Shown in pieces: positions 1-10,410 of a stretch of DNA of 64,000 nucleotides; position 1 is the first letter of the stretch; each line of letters starts with the position of its first letter. Under the pieces are notes generated by a model. That model worked only from the letters and a program-made list of their open reading frames with translations. It did not search any database and was not told the DNA's origin. A program made the translations under genes and the position numbers. The stretch is from positions 41,962,834 to 42,026,833 of the forward strand of contig CM053267.1 in NCBI GenBank assembly GCA_028583415.1. The letters are read 5' to 3'. This DNA is from Protea cynaroides. Taxonomy: Eukaryota > Streptophyta > Magnoliopsida > Proteales > Proteaceae.

Positions 1-271
1 TTAAGCAAAGAGTGGATAATGGTCATTCAAACAACCCTGAAAATTTTATAGCCTCTTGGGCAAGAAAATGCATAATATTATTGGCTTCCTTTGAAATAAA
101 ACAAAAGAAACAATCTGATTTAGTCATATCAATAATGTCAGATAAAATTGGATAAATAAGGAATTTTGTGAGCCGCTTCGAATTTGTAATGGAATTAATG
201 AGATTTTGATTCAAATGAAATTCAATCAAAGCTTTATCTGCTCTTGAAGCCACTTGATTTGGCATATGGAG

Positions 272-486
272 GGATTCACATCGTATCCTCCCAGAACCAC
301 TAGGAGGATGCGGCAGTTACTCGGATGGCCGCCACGTGACTCTTGGGTGAATCTGAGATCCACGTCTGAGTCGACACCCCCTGCCGGCTCGGCTTGTAGG
401 TTGGGTGTCGGCTCGGACGTGGGTCTCGGATTCACCGAGAGCCATGTGGTGGCCATCCGAGGCAAGTTTCCGCTGTCTTCCCATAC
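272..486. mobile_element. Palindromic Mutator-like MITE, copy 1 (right end lost)
   Basis: The element starts GGATTCACATCG. Two long inverted arms (about 325-372 and 415-463) carry GCCGCCACGTGACTC and its near complement around a GC-rich core with GTCGGCTCG. It belongs to the family of six copies in this window (272, 921, 1336, 20607, 27469, 62549). The right end is replaced by the start of the TRIM LTR at 487. Family membership and 9-bp target duplications come from the complete copies. Confidence 0.7.
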
Positions 487-920
487 TTGGAATAGTCCCA
501 CATTGCTAATGAGATTTGAATCATGTGGTCTTATATATGGAGAGTCCCTCCACTTACTAATTAATTCGAACTTTTGAGTTGAAAACTTGACATGGTATCA
601 GAGCTCTAGGTTCCTTTTCATAATAACCCTAAAAAAAAAGAGGCCAAGTCACCGAAAGAGGACGCAAGATGCACAAAAGATGGACTATGGTCACCCAAAG
701 AAGGACTATATGTCACCCAAAGAGGGATTAGTCACCCAAAAGAGGGACCAATCACCTGAAAAATGCCATGTAATGCCACATAAACTACCACATATACACC
801 ACCTAACGGTGGGGTTACATGTGAGGGGGAGTATTAGGAATAGTCCCACATTGCTAATGAGATTGGAATCTTGTGGTCATATATATGGAGAGTCCCTCCA
901 CTTACTAGTTTGAACTTTTG
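487..920 (+). mobile_element. TRIM (miniature LTR retrotransposon), 3' LTR truncated
   Basis: A roughly 106-bp direct repeat (487-592 and 832-920) starts near GGAATAGTCCCACATTGC. The left copy is followed at once by TGGTATCAGAGC (593-604), a primer-binding site complementary to initiator Met-tRNA. A purine tract, GTGAGGGGGAGT, lies just before the right copy. There is no coding capacity in the 240-bp interior, which is rich in short repeats of GTCACCCAAA. The right LTR is cut where a MITE begins at 921. A complete relative with its 5-bp target duplication lies at 25330-25800 and a solo LTR at 24552-24652. Confidence 0.8.
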
Positions 921-1137
921 GGATCCGCATCCTCTCCTCCCAGTGGTTCTGGGAGGACAGTGGCAACCTGCCCTGGATGGCCGCCACGTGGCTCTCGGTG
1001 AATCCGAGACCCACGTCCGAGCCGACACCCAGCCGACAAGCCAAGCTGACAGGGGTCGGCTTAGACGTGGGTCTCAGATTCACCCGAGAGCCACGTGGCG
1101 GCCATCCGAGATAGATTTCCACGTTCTCCCAGAACGG
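921..1137. mobile_element. Palindromic Mutator-like MITE, copy 2 (right end degraded)
   Basis: The element starts GGATCCGCATCCTCTCCTCC. Inverted arms around 978-1020 and 1060-1110 contain GGCCGCCACGTGGCTCTC and the mirrored GAGAGCCACGTGGCGGCC. The right terminus has diverged, so no target duplication can be read. It abuts the broken TRIM LTR, which suggests insertion into or recombination with that element. Confidence 0.65.
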
Positions 1138-1335
1138 CCTGGTTTGCCTCGTCCTTATCCTTTATTGTTTCAAAAGATCTAGATTTCTCTCTCCTAACTT
1201 GGCTCCAATAGTGGAACCTTCTCTTCAAGGATTTTAAGGATAAGGCTAGGATGCTTTAGCCACGCTTCTATCCTTACCTTGGAAGATTTGGAATGCAAGA
1301 AATTAAAGGATTCTATCTTCAATCAGAATCTCCAT

Positions 1336-1577
1336 GGATCCTTTTCCTCTCCATGGATACTTCAGGGAGGAGAGAGACGCCTCCGTAGGATGGCCGACAT
1401 GTGGTTCTCGGGAAAATCAGAGCCCCACGTTCGAGTTGACACCCCTTGTCGGCTCGGCTTGTCAGCAGGGTGCCGGCTTGAACGTGGGGTTCGAATTTTT
1501 CCAAGAGCCACGTGTTAACCATCCGACGGAGGCGTCTCCCTCCTCCATGAACTACAGGGAGGAGACGATTTAAATCC
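1336..1577. mobile_element. Palindromic Mutator-like MITE, copy 3
   Basis: A 242-bp inverted-repeat element from GGATCCTTTTCC to GGAGACGATTTAAATCC. Arms carry GACGCCTCCGTAGGATGG and its mirrored form near 1526. The length matches the complete family members (242-243 bp). No clear target duplication is seen, and an additional inner duplication of CTCCATGGAT blurs the left end. Confidence 0.6.
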
Positions 1578-2599
1578 AGCAAATGGGCATTGAAACAAAA
1601 TGTGACCTAAAGTTTAAAAATGATTGCTGCATCTTTTGCAAGACAGATCGATAGGAATATTCCTAAAATAGAGATCCTCATTAACAGCAACTCTATTACG
1701 ACATGCTGTCCATGTGAAATTTTTTATTTTTGGAAGTGTTTTGCATGCCCAAACACGCCTCTAACTATATATATGGGAATAAGTTTCCAACAACTGATAT
1801 GAGAGGAGCGTGGACAAGATCTATTAGCTGGATTTCACTAAAATTTCCCGTTCTTTGCTCCTTCCCCTATAAGTTGATCCTCTCTAAGAAATAAATTAGG
1901 ATGGATTTTTAAAATGGCCTTTTTTTTTTCTGTTTTAGTAAAATAATATTGGAGAATATCATGTTTCCAAATACGGGAAATATGATCAATCAGCAGATTT
2001 TCACAAAAATAAAAGGACATTATCCGGTTTGGGTCCTAAATATTTATTTCGGATCCATCACCAATCTCCATGCCCAAGAAAGATTAATGTTATCCAAACT
2101 AGCATGCAGAAAATAAGTATGAAGAAAATAAAAATCCTTCAAAATTTTACCCCATCTACAATAAGAAGTCCATAGGCACCGTGCAGTCTTAACAAGAAGA
2201 TAGACCCAATCTTTCGTTTGATTTGTACAAACGATCCCGTGAGATCCAATGGAAGGATGATATATTTTAGGAGCACTTCTTTTCCAACATAGGAAAGAAG
2301 ATGATTCTTCCATCCTCTAGTGAATGCCTGTGGTAGGACCCCAATCTTAACTGTTTTAAACAGTTGTTGACACATGGTATTGATTGACGGATTGATGAAT
2401 TGATGCGTACGCTAGCGTGCTTTATTCTGAGAATAACCTTAATATTATTTCATTCTTTCCAACCACTACAGAAAGAGTGTGGAAAGAAAAAGAGGGAAAG
2501 AAAATAATTCATCTTTTATTGTCCTATTCCAAAATACAAACAAGGAAACCCCCCCCTCTTCCCTTCAATCCTATATATTCTGATCAGTTCTCCCACTCT

Positions 2600-2609
2600 T
2601 TATATATAT
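2600..2609 (+). promoter_or_regulatory. Candidate TATA box of IAMT copy 1
   Basis: TTATATATAT lies about 150 bp before the ATG at 2759 and has a counterpart at the same place in the paralogue (about 10090). It is conserved between the two copies and well placed for a core promoter, but no transcription start can be shown from sequence. Confidence 0.45.
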
Positions 2610-2758
2610 GTGTGTATAATTTATATGTATGTGAACACTTACTTATGGTTTCTCTCCACTCTGTAGTCTAGTCTTGAGCTTCCAGTTTCCACCACAAAGT
2701 AAACGAGTTCATTGACCCTTCCCCTACCCAGCATCACTGCAACAGGAGTGAATCAGTG

Positions 2759-4572
2759 ATGGCTCTCCAAGGAGATAATCTTGTTGTTTCTGAACAGAAG
2801 CTTGAGAGGATACTCAGCATGAAGGGTGGCAAAGGAGAGACTAGTTATGCCAACAACTCTGAGGCTCAGGTTCAACCCTTTGCCCCCCAATTTCTGTTCC
2901 CCTCCTTTTACACTTACATTCAAATTTTTTACTTATTTCATGTTCTTGATTTTTTTAAAGAAAATGGTTCCATGGCAGTTGTTCACATCCCAAATATATT
3001 CTATCTTTCTTGTATAGATAGGGTTTTCTTTAAATATCTATCTTCTTAATTCCTATCTTTTTTATTTTATTTTTGGTGCAGCTTCACATATATCTCTCAA
3101 ATTAAGTGATAACCCTAATTATCTCATATCTTATCCATCTATAATAATAGTTCGAATGTTTTTTTTTTTTTTTGGTAAAAAAGATAATAATAGTAATGTT
3201 TAATTACTTACTTCCTTTGACTAAATTTCAAACCAACTTTAATAATTTATTAATTGCTTTTATCTCTTCTTCTTCATGATTTTTTAAGTTAAAGAATAAA
3301 GAGTTGTTCTTGATGATGATAATGGTGATTAAAAATGTAGGCAAAACATGCTCGATCGATGCTGCACCTGCTAGAGAGTACCCTGGACAGGGTGCAACTA
3401 CAGCCCCCCGAGATTCCATTTGCAGTGGCGGACCTTGGCTGTTCATGCGGCGGCAACACCATCTATATCATCGAAGTCATCATCAAGCACATCTCCAAAC
3501 GCTACGAAGCCAAGGGCTACGATACACCAGAGTTTTCCGCCTTCTTCTCCGATCTCCCTTCTAATGACTTCAACAGCCTCTTCCAGCTTCTCCCTCCCTT
3601 GGCCATCAACCGCACCAGCATGGAGGAATGCCTCGTCGCCGACGGCAACCGCTCCTACTTCTCTGCCGGTGTTCCTGGTTCTTTCTACCGGCGTTTGTTT
3701 CCAGCCAGATCCATCGATGTCTTCTACTCTGCTTTCTCTTTGCACTGGATTTCTCAGGTTTCATCGTGTTTCATTCTTTCATTTTTGACCGTCCGATTGG
3801 TCAAAGGTCAACCATCTACCATTTTTGTATTAACCAGGTGCCAGAGATCGTGCTGGATGAGAGATCAACGGTTTATAACAAGGCAAGGGTATTTATCCAC
3901 GGTGCAGGTGAGAACACGGTTAATGCTTACAAGAAGCAATTCCAAGCGGACTTAGCAGGGTTCCTGAGGTCACGTTCACAAGAAATGAAGAAGGGTGGAT
4001 CCATGTTTCTCGTTTGCTTAGGGAGAACCTCCGTGGACCCATCTGATCAAGGTGGGGCCGGCCTGCTCTTTGGGACCCACTTTCAGGACGCCTGGAATGA
4101 TCTCGTCCAAGAGGTATATTCCTAACCTCAATCTATCTGACTCAAAAGATTCTGATCCGACATTCTCCATTGCATCATGGTTTCCTGTTTAAATCGGACG
4201 GTACTGATTCTCTTGTAGGGTCTGGTAGAGAGTGAGAAACGTGACAACTTCAATATACCAGTGTATGCGCCGAGCCTGCAAGACTTCAAGGAGGTAGTGG
4301 AAGCTGACGGCTCGTTTGCCATTAACAAGCTGGAGGTTTTCAGAGGGGGAAGTCCTCTTGTTGTTAACCAACCAGATGATGAGGCCGAGGTTGGCCGGGC
4401 CTTTGCTAACAGTTGCAGGAGTGTTTGCGGTGTTTTAGTGGACGCCCATATAGGAGACCAGCTTAGCGAGGAGCTCTTCAAGCGGCTTGAGACTCGAGCA
4501 ACTGCTCACGCCAAAGAGCTATTAGAGCAACTTCAGTTCTTCCACATAGTCGCTTCACTCTCCTTTGCATAG
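2759..4572 (+). CDS. IAMT1: SABATH methyltransferase, indole-3-acetate O-methyltransferase (intact copy)
   Basis: Four exons with GT-AG borders: 2759-2869, 3341-3757, 3838-4113 and 4219-4572, giving 385 aa, the usual SABATH length. The enzyme family transfers methyl from S-adenosylmethionine to the carboxyl of IAA, making methyl-IAA in the cytosol. Visible motifs: MKGGKGETSYANNS near residue 21 (SAM/substrate N-terminal motif), VADLGCSCGGNT around 67 (SAM motif I), FFSDLPSNDFN around 102, GVPGSFYRRLF, and YSAFSLHWIS at the end of exon 2. FGTHFQDAWNDLV and YAPSLQDFKEVV follow, and the protein ends NLHTVASLSF-like in HIVASLSFA. The IAMT assignment rather than another SABATH (salicylate, jasmonate) rests on overall likeness of the N-terminus, exon 2 and C-terminus to plant IAMTs. 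All splice phases are zero. No stop or frameshift was found. The 3'UTR contains a 61-bp CT tract. A broken tandem copy lies downstream at 18055. Confidence 0.88.
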
Positions 4573-4618
4573 AAAGAAAGAGGAAGCTAGATCAAAGATG
4601 GTTCTTTTTTTTCATTTA

Positions 4619-4623
<5 letters not shown>

Positions 4624-4684
<61 letters not shown>
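4624..4684. repeat. (CT)n microsatellite in IAMT1 3'UTR
   Basis: About 30 perfect CT units begin some 50 bp after the stop codon. The paralogue has only a short, interrupted CT-rich stretch at 23551-23615, so the tract probably expanded after duplication. Confidence 0.95.
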
Positions 4685-4687
<3 letters not shown>

Positions 4688-5062
4688 GTGAAATCATCTT
4701 TATACTTGATGAGTTTGTGTGAATATGTTCCCTTCTTTTGTTTTTGGTAAATGTCTATATGTTCCCTTGAACCTTAACTTTATAAGTAAAGTGAAACCCT
4801 CATAATTTTCACTTTCTTTTATGGGTTATGATTTTGTCCATGCGTGTTTGTGGTCTTTCTTTAGACCTACCACTTGTAAGAGTCGCTGATCTCCCCCCTA
4901 CCACTTGTGATAATCATCACCCATGAATCCCCATTCAACTCTTAAGGTAAAGTTCAGTTTTTTATGTAAAAAAAAAAGGGTAAAAGTTCAGTTACTTCAG
5001 TTATCTTCAGTTATTTGTCTCTCTCCTATCTTCTATCAGTTTTTTCAATGGTTATTCTGTCG

Positions 5063-6340
5063 AATCCAAATCGTCTCCTGTGAGGATATCCGCAGGAGAC
5101 GTTGCTGTTTTCATTCGATGCACGCCATGTGTAGTCGTTTCTATCGAACGTTTCAAAAAATCCTGCCATAGGATATGAAACCGTGAAGTGTAAGAACTTG
5201 ATCAAATGTCTGAAAAGCAACTCCATTAACCACAGGCGTTTCAGCGGGGAGAGAAAGGCAGGAAGAAGAAATTTGAGAGAGAGAGAGAGAGAGCGGCGGA
5301 GGAGAAAGGAGATTGAGGAAGAAAAAAGTGCTTTGGTCTTGTTTCAGAGGGCGGAGGAGAGGGTTTGGGTTCCAAATCGCGGCAGAGGAAGAAGAAATTT
5401 GAGAGAGAGAGGAGCGCTACTCAAAAGGACTTCGTAGAGGGCGTCGGAGGAGCGCAGCTTCATCCTTGACCTCATCCCTCGGAACAATATCAACCAAGAA
5501 ATCAAAGATATCAGTACCGGTAGTGGCGGCAACGATTTCATTCTTCTGCAATGTTCTATGCTTGATCTCCTCTGCGTGAAGCCATGAACGGATTGTGAGC
5601 TCAAGACTGAAAAGCTCACATGCCTTAGCAAAAATGATTGGGGCTTCGGTAGAGATCATGCGAACGTCCTCATCGGCTTTCACGATCTTCTTGATTCAGG
5701 CTAAGGGAAGCTAATGATTCTTAAAATCATTCACTTGTTCGATCTCTTGATGTTGGAACGTATGTCCAAAACATCTGGAGTTGCTGTTGTTTTTTTTTGG
5801 GTAAATGGAGTTGCTGTTGTTTTTTTTTTTTGGGTAAATGAGAGTTGCTATTGTTTTTTTTTTTTTTTTGGGTAAACGGAGTTGATGTTGTTGTTGTTGC
5901 TGGAGATGATTAAATGAGGGTTGCATCATTGTGTCTGAAGAAGATTGAGCTTGCTGGATGATGAAATGGAGTTGCAGAGATCTATGGCTGTTGAAAAAAA
6001 AAATGAGAAACCTTGAGATATCTCTAACATGGGTTTCTTTATTTCCTCACCCAAATTTCGCTTCTCCGGCCGTTTCAGCTTTTCTCCTCTGCTGTTCTCT
6101 CTCTCTCTCTCTATCAACTTTCTTCTTCCTCTGCTTTCTCTCTCCCCTCCGAAACGCTATGATTAATGGAGTCGAGTTGGAGCTGTTTTTCAGACATTTG
6201 ATTAGGTGCTTAACATTCATGGTTTCATCTCCTGTGATGGGGTTTCTTGAGACGTCCGATGAAAACGATTACACGTGACGTGCATCGAATGAAGGCAGCA
6301 ACGTCTCCTGCGAATACCCTCGCAGGAGACTATTTGGATT
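5063..6340. mobile_element. Pack-MULE: Mutator-like element with captured NF-YC gene
   Basis: Terminal inverted repeats of about 185-190 bp (5063-5250 and about 6150-6340) start AATCCAAATCGTCTCCTG and read CATTCGATGCACG, CAAATGTCTGAAAA and CATTAAC(C/T)ACAGGCG-like text in both arms. The empty site is seen in the paralogous flank at about 23872-23890, where CCATTCTGTCGGGCACATT is uninterrupted. The overlap of the two flanks implies a 9-11-bp target duplication, now diverged (ATTCTGTCG left, ATTCAATGG right). There is no transposase. The interior carries an NF-YC-derived sequence on the minus strand (5438-5929). Long TIRs, a 9-11-bp duplication and a host gene fragment are the hallmarks of Pack-MULEs. 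The terminus resembles that of several MITEs in this window. Confidence 0.85.
5438..5929 (-). pseudogene. NF-YC: Captured NF-YC (CCAAT-binding factor subunit C) fragment
   Basis: Read from 5929 down, the sequence begins MMQPSFNHLQQQQQHQ. It continues through lysine/asparagine stretches arising from poly-T expansions, then HQEIEQVNDFKNH and, after a stop, LPLA-stop-IKKIVKADEDVRMIS. The histone-fold core follows with EAPIIFAKACELFSLELTIR, SWLHAEEIKHRTLQKNEIV and DIFDFLVDIVPRDE. Two in-frame stops replace the Ser and Arg of the canonical DFKNHxLPLARIKKI motif, so a full protein cannot be made. NF-YC genes often lack introns in the coding region, consistent with an uninterrupted capture. In plants NF-YC pairs with NF-YB and NF-YA to bind CCAAT promoters. 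The fragment lies wholly between the MULE terminal repeats. Confidence 0.85.
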
Positions 6341-6394
6341 CCATTCAATGGGGTACATTACAGACAGGCCCCTAGGCTTAGCTATCAGCTAAGG

Positions 6395-6890
6395 TATTAT
6401 TAATTTCCTGAAGTCTCATAAATTTGAGATCATCCATTGGTATTTTGGTAGGCCTGATTTTGAGCCTGTTAATTAATCTTAGTCATCTACGCATTTATAT
6501 TTGGGTGGTGCTGCTATGGCTTAAATATGTTCCATCATGAAAACCGATTCTCATGTTGTGGATGGCCAACCCCAAGGGCACTTCCACATGAGTAAAACAA
6601 GTGGGACTATACTTGGGAAGGTGAAAGCTAGCCTAGCTAGGATAAAAGCAGAAGAAATTGGTCCGGCCTAGCTTCACATGAACCGGCGACTCTCACGCAG
6701 TGTAGACTATAGACCATAGACATACAAAAAGTGTTTTTGAATGTGAAAGAAGAACAAGATCCCTGATTCATTGGCAAAAAGCAAAGAGAGAACTATAGAA
6801 AAAGGTAGCCACCATAATAATGCTTGACTTCCTTCAACAACAGCCAATACTTAAAGATTAGATACAAAGGGAACCCTGAATTTTGAGGAT
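6395..6890. other. No gene seen between duplication unit 1 and a MITE
   Basis: AT-rich sequence with no open frame of interest, RNA gene or clear repeat boundary. Confidence 0.6.
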
Positions 6891-7045
6891 TGAGATCGTC
6901 TCCAGTTCGTTCAGTTCGTCAAGTCATGAATGGACGAACTGGAATCAAAGGATACGTCTGTCAACACATTGGGGGACGTGTCTTGTGATTCCAATCCGTC
7001 TGATCGTGACTAGACGACTGGATGAAATGGAGACGATCTTTTTCC
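6888..7045. mobile_element. Short Mutator-like MITE (GATCGTCTCC ends)
   Basis: An inverted repeat with GATCGTCTCCAGTTCGT at left and GGAGACGATCTTTTTCC at right, enclosing a palindrome with GGACACG-like arms (GATACGTCTG and GGGGACGTGTC). Flanks GAATTTTGAG and AAATTTTGGG look like a diverged 9-bp target duplication. A close relative is at 24203-24361. Confidence 0.65.
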
Positions 7046-7194
7046 AAATTTTGGGGTAATACATACATAGAATAATCAACCAACTAACCATCATCTGGCT
7101 TTTAATAGATACTTTTGATCTCTAATTTCTCTCGAAGCTCCCCGACATAATTTTCGATTAAATTAACATTCATCTATACCAATTTTGGAGCCAA

Positions 7195-7345
7195 ATCAGA
7201 TGAGGATTGAGAATAGTTTTTATGTATGTTCTTGTATCCTCTTTGAGATCCTATCACTATTTATATCCAGTGATTCTCACATTTTAGAGGTGAGTCAACA
7301 ATGATAGGATCCTTTAGAGAATACATATACATACGGGTGATCCAA
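7195..7345. mobile_element. Palindromic MITE-like sequence
   Basis: Inverted arms with TTGAGATCCTATCA and the mirrored TGATAGGATCC, flanked by TACATA-rich ends. Similar text (CTCACACTTTAGAC, GGATCCCATAGAGAGTACAT) recurs at 22897-23063, supporting a repeated element. Ends are not resolved. Confidence 0.5.
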
Positions 7346-7727
7346 ACTCCAAAGATTCTGTTTTTTCAAATATAATAAGTCAACTCAAAAAAAAGACAAA
7401 AATGATCACATAACATTATTATGTCATTACTGTTGTAATCTAGTTAATTTAATCAAAGTAACCTTCCTCGTGTCTTTTCGAAGGATGGAAAACCATCCAT
7501 CCTCACTAAGAAAATAAAACTATATATATAGATTATGGAAATAATCCCAAATTACAAATGCAGAGTCAACATTCTTTACAATCCATGGACCATGGACGAC
7601 TATGATTATTTGTACATATTAAAATCAAAGATAGATGGAGAATGATGAGGAAGTTAATTAGGAGATAACTGAAATTCTGGTATATCAAGTACTTAGGATC
7701 TAGGGAAGAATTCTAGGACTGTTCTCA

Positions 7728-7971
7728 TGCGGTTTACCTCTCCGACCAATGTTCTAATAATAATACCATCTGTCCTAAGAGTTCAGCTCCTCTACACATA
7801 GGTGTACCCTCCAACTGGCCATAATGGTCCATGGGTGTGGGACTCATTCCAGTCCCTACATTAGTTCAGTAGTTTGATGGTCCAGTGGAGGGTCCACGTA
7901 TTTGTAGAGTAGGTGAACTCTTAGGACAAATGGCAGTATTAGAACATACGTGGGAGTGGTAAATCGCATGA
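7728..7971. mobile_element. Palindromic MITE with about 90-bp arms
   Basis: The left arm, starting CTCATGCGGTTTACC and containing TGTCCTAAGAGTTCA, is mirrored by the right arm with TGAACTCTTAGGACA and ending GGTAAATCGCATGAG. The arms are about 85% alike by eye and nearly meet in the centre, so the transcript could fold into one hairpin. No coding capacity. No target duplication was found. Confidence 0.7.
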
Positions 7972-8620
7972 GAATCCGCGTTAATCTTGGGCCACTCTCA
8001 AGCCCCACTTACTTTCTTTGGTCTTCATTCCCATCTTAATTACTGGATGACAAAATTCTTTGTGAACATTGTTGGATGGATTTCATGTAACAGGGTTTAT
8101 TATGTTTGAAAATATAATAATCTGAATTATTTATTTTTACCATTTTTTTAATTTAATCTATTTCAGATTGGGGAGTGTTATAGCAATGTTTTAGAATATT
8201 CTTACACATGCATAGACATACATGGGAAGAATGTCAATACATAGGAGGTATATGATTGAATTAAAGTTTGAAATTCAACATGTGGGTAATCTAGACCTAT
8301 TCTCTATATCCAACGATTAGAATTGACACATCATCTACTCATGTGGCAGAATAGATTCCTTATGATATTTAAAAAAATAACAAATTCTTATTACAACAAT
8401 AATTTTATATATATATATCAGAGGGGTAGGAAACGGAATATAATATGGGTCCCAAGTCCTTTGGTTGCCTCCCACGGACGCCAGAGGTCCAGAGGCCTAC
8501 AAAAGATTCCATCTCTACTCAAAATAATTTCCCTTCCATTGGCATGTATTTATTTATTAATTTATTTTGGCTTTACCTATCTATGCATGTGTCCGTTAGG
8601 ATTTTGATTATATCTATTAA

Positions 8621-9311
8621 TAAGGGTGCAACATTTGCATCGAAACCATTTACTGAAATTAAATCGAATCGTTCACATTGGAATCGAGAAACTGTTTAAT
8701 AATTGATTCGATTTATGTTTGAAATATGACACTGTTTATTTAATCGGTTTGAAATTTTTTAAACTGTTTAAATCGACGGGTCACACCGGCTACACACCGA
8801 TTAACCTGAATAGAATGGGAACCATTTAATCCTAATATCATTAGTCATTTCCTATTAATAATTTTATATTTTATTTCCCCAACACTCCAATCCCAACCTC
8901 AATAGTCAATCCCAATTAATATATTATTTTCTCAAGACTCAATCTCAATTCTCAAAAGTCTAAACCATAAAATCAAAATAAAATAAAAAACATAAAATAG
9001 GCATTAATGATTAGGCATAGCAAGTTTCACTCTCTCGAATCTCAACTCTTTCCTTTTCGTTTGAACTTTTTCATTTTTTTTCATGAAAGATCGATTAATA
9101 ACTAATATATTAAACCGTTTATAAATCGCAAACAAAACCGATTAATGAGAAACCGTTTAAAAACCTGTAAACTGAAACCAATTATTAATCGGTTCTGGTT
9201 TCAATTTTGAGACCGTTTAGTTAATCGGTTAGATTTTGATTTTACTCTTTTATACACCGCACTGCACCGGACTAGACCTTTAAACCAATTATAAACCGTT
9301 TAACACCCTTA
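8621..9311. mobile_element. Putative non-autonomous hAT element
   Basis: Short inverted ends TAAGGGTG and CACCCTTA are flanked by TCTATTAA and TCAACTAA (6 of 8 bases alike), which may be an aged 8-bp duplication. The AT-rich interior repeats AAACCG and AATCGGTT words. No transposase. The call depends on short ends only. Confidence 0.45.
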
Positions 9312-9319
9312 TCAACTAA

Positions 9320-9738
9320 TAGGGCTGCATTTGGATACTGTTGGACTAGGATTTTTAAAACCCTAACCCAAACTAGTCTCTTTAGCTGGGCCGGTCCGGC
9401 CCGACTCATGGCCTAGAAAATCCAATCCTAATCCACCTCATGGTTGGGCCGAGTTGATCCTAATTGACCTGGTCTACCAGGAAGGGGAAGGAAGATGCAG
9501 GGGTTGGGTTGGGTCAAAAAGAAGAATGAGGAGAAAGAACAAGAGAAGAAGAAGAAGAAGAAGACAGGGCCGAGCTCAGCTCACAGCGTCAACCCTAGAC
9601 CGGTTCGGCCCTGATTCAGGACCATAAATTTTCATCATTGACCCGCCCTCAAGTCTGGTTATCTCAATTTAGGCCTTGTTTGAGCTTAAGGTGGGCCAAG
9701 ATGGGACTCTGGCCGATAGGACCAAACTTGCACCCTTA
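9320..9738. mobile_element. Putative hAT element, relative of the TAGGGCTGCAA family
   Basis: The ends TAGGGCTGCA and TTGCACCCTTA match the well-delimited hAT copies at 11651 and 21048. The inner text AAAACCCTAACCC near the left end also matches them. The flanks do not show a duplication, so one border may be altered by the neighbouring element at 8621. Confidence 0.5.
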
Positions 9739-9740
9739 GA

Positions 9741-9828
9741 AAGAAGGGGGAGAGAAATTACCTTAAGGCACAGTGTGAGAGATATGAGAGTCAAACCCAT
9801 GACCTTCGATGGATGCCTGTACCCAATT
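9741..9828 (-). mobile_element. Probable tRNA-derived SINE fragment
   Basis: On the minus strand the sequence reads CCAATTGGGTACAGGCATCC and then GGTCATGGGTTTGACTC, resembling tRNA-type A- and B-box spacing. A similar stretch occurs at 18330-18476 inside intron 1 of the broken IAMT copy. This is a weak call made from two similar copies. Confidence 0.35.
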
Positions 9829-10209
9829 GGTAGGACCCCAATCTAATCGTTTTAAACAGTTGTTGACTTGCTATTGATTGATGGATTGATGCGATACGCT
9901 AGCGTGTTTTATTCTGAGAATAACCCTTATATTATTTCATTCTTTCCAACTACTAAAGAAAGACCGTGGAATTTTACCCCCCAAAAAAAAAAAAAACAAG
10001 GAAAGAGCGGGGAAATTCAAAAATACAATCTAGAAAACATCACCGTTCTTCCGTACATTAAAGTTCTATTCTGATCAGTTCTCCCACTCTATATATATTT
10101 AGAGATCCCAAATATTTATATGTATGTGAACCCTTACTTATGATCTCTTATCCAATCTCTAGTCTCAAGCCTCCAGTTTCCATCACAAAGTAAACAATCC
10201 ACTACCCAG

Positions 10210-10410
10210 TGTTACAATATCATAGTTTAGAATACAACGTAATAGTTAGATTGACACGTGTCTATAATGTAATAGTTTAGATTACCATATGCCATACATC
10301 TCATTATTTATATAATCGGTCAGTAGTTTGTATATATAGGAGAATAGTATGAGATAATAGAAAATATCAAAGATTTACAGAAGCTGTCTCGAATGCCTTT
10401 ACCTTTAACA
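10210..10410 (+). repeat. Copia 5' LTR (201 bp)
   Basis: Starts TGTTACAATATCATAG, ends CCTTTACCTTTAACA. Followed directly by a Met-tRNA primer-binding site. Confidence 0.92.

Larger units (their letters stand above)
23..2320 (-). pseudogene. Decayed L1-type LINE 3' half (zf-RVT and RNase H remnants)
   Basis: Read on the minus strand, pieces of a non-LTR retrotransposon occur in the expected order. About 2110-2050 encodes a reverse-transcriptase C-terminal tract with SWAWR. About 2000-1840 encodes AILKIHPN and LREDQLI, matching the linker before zf-RVT. About 1745-1620 encodes PKIKNFTWTACRN and IPIDLSCKRC, the zf-RVT signature. About 250-23 ends with FISKEANNIMHFLAQEA, the C-terminal helix of the LINE RNase H domain. 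Stops and frameshifts separate the pieces. A TRIM element and three palindromic MITEs sit between the zf-RVT and RNase H parts. The relic is non-functional. The assignment rests on motif order, and no 5' part (endonuclease or RT core) is visible. Confidence 0.6.
2331..6394 (+). other. Tandem duplication unit 1 (carries intact IAMT copy)
   Basis: Starting at TGGTAGGACCCCAATCT and ending at ATCAGCTAAGG, this block aligns by eye with 9829-23928: promoter, 5'UTR, four exons, three introns and 3' flank. Apart from substitutions, the size difference is explained by transposon insertions. Unit 1 carries only the Pack-MULE at 5063-6340. Unit 2 carries Copia, hAT and other insertions. Confidence 0.85.

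Noticed and set aside
4565..4750. Open frame over the CT tract after IAMT1
   Set aside because: Created by the (CT)n repeat, which is open in several frames.
5344..5437. Extension of NF-YC frame to ALLRRPLRSPFE and beyond
   Set aside because: Similarity to NF-YC stops after PRDEVKDE. The rest is GA-rich element sequence.
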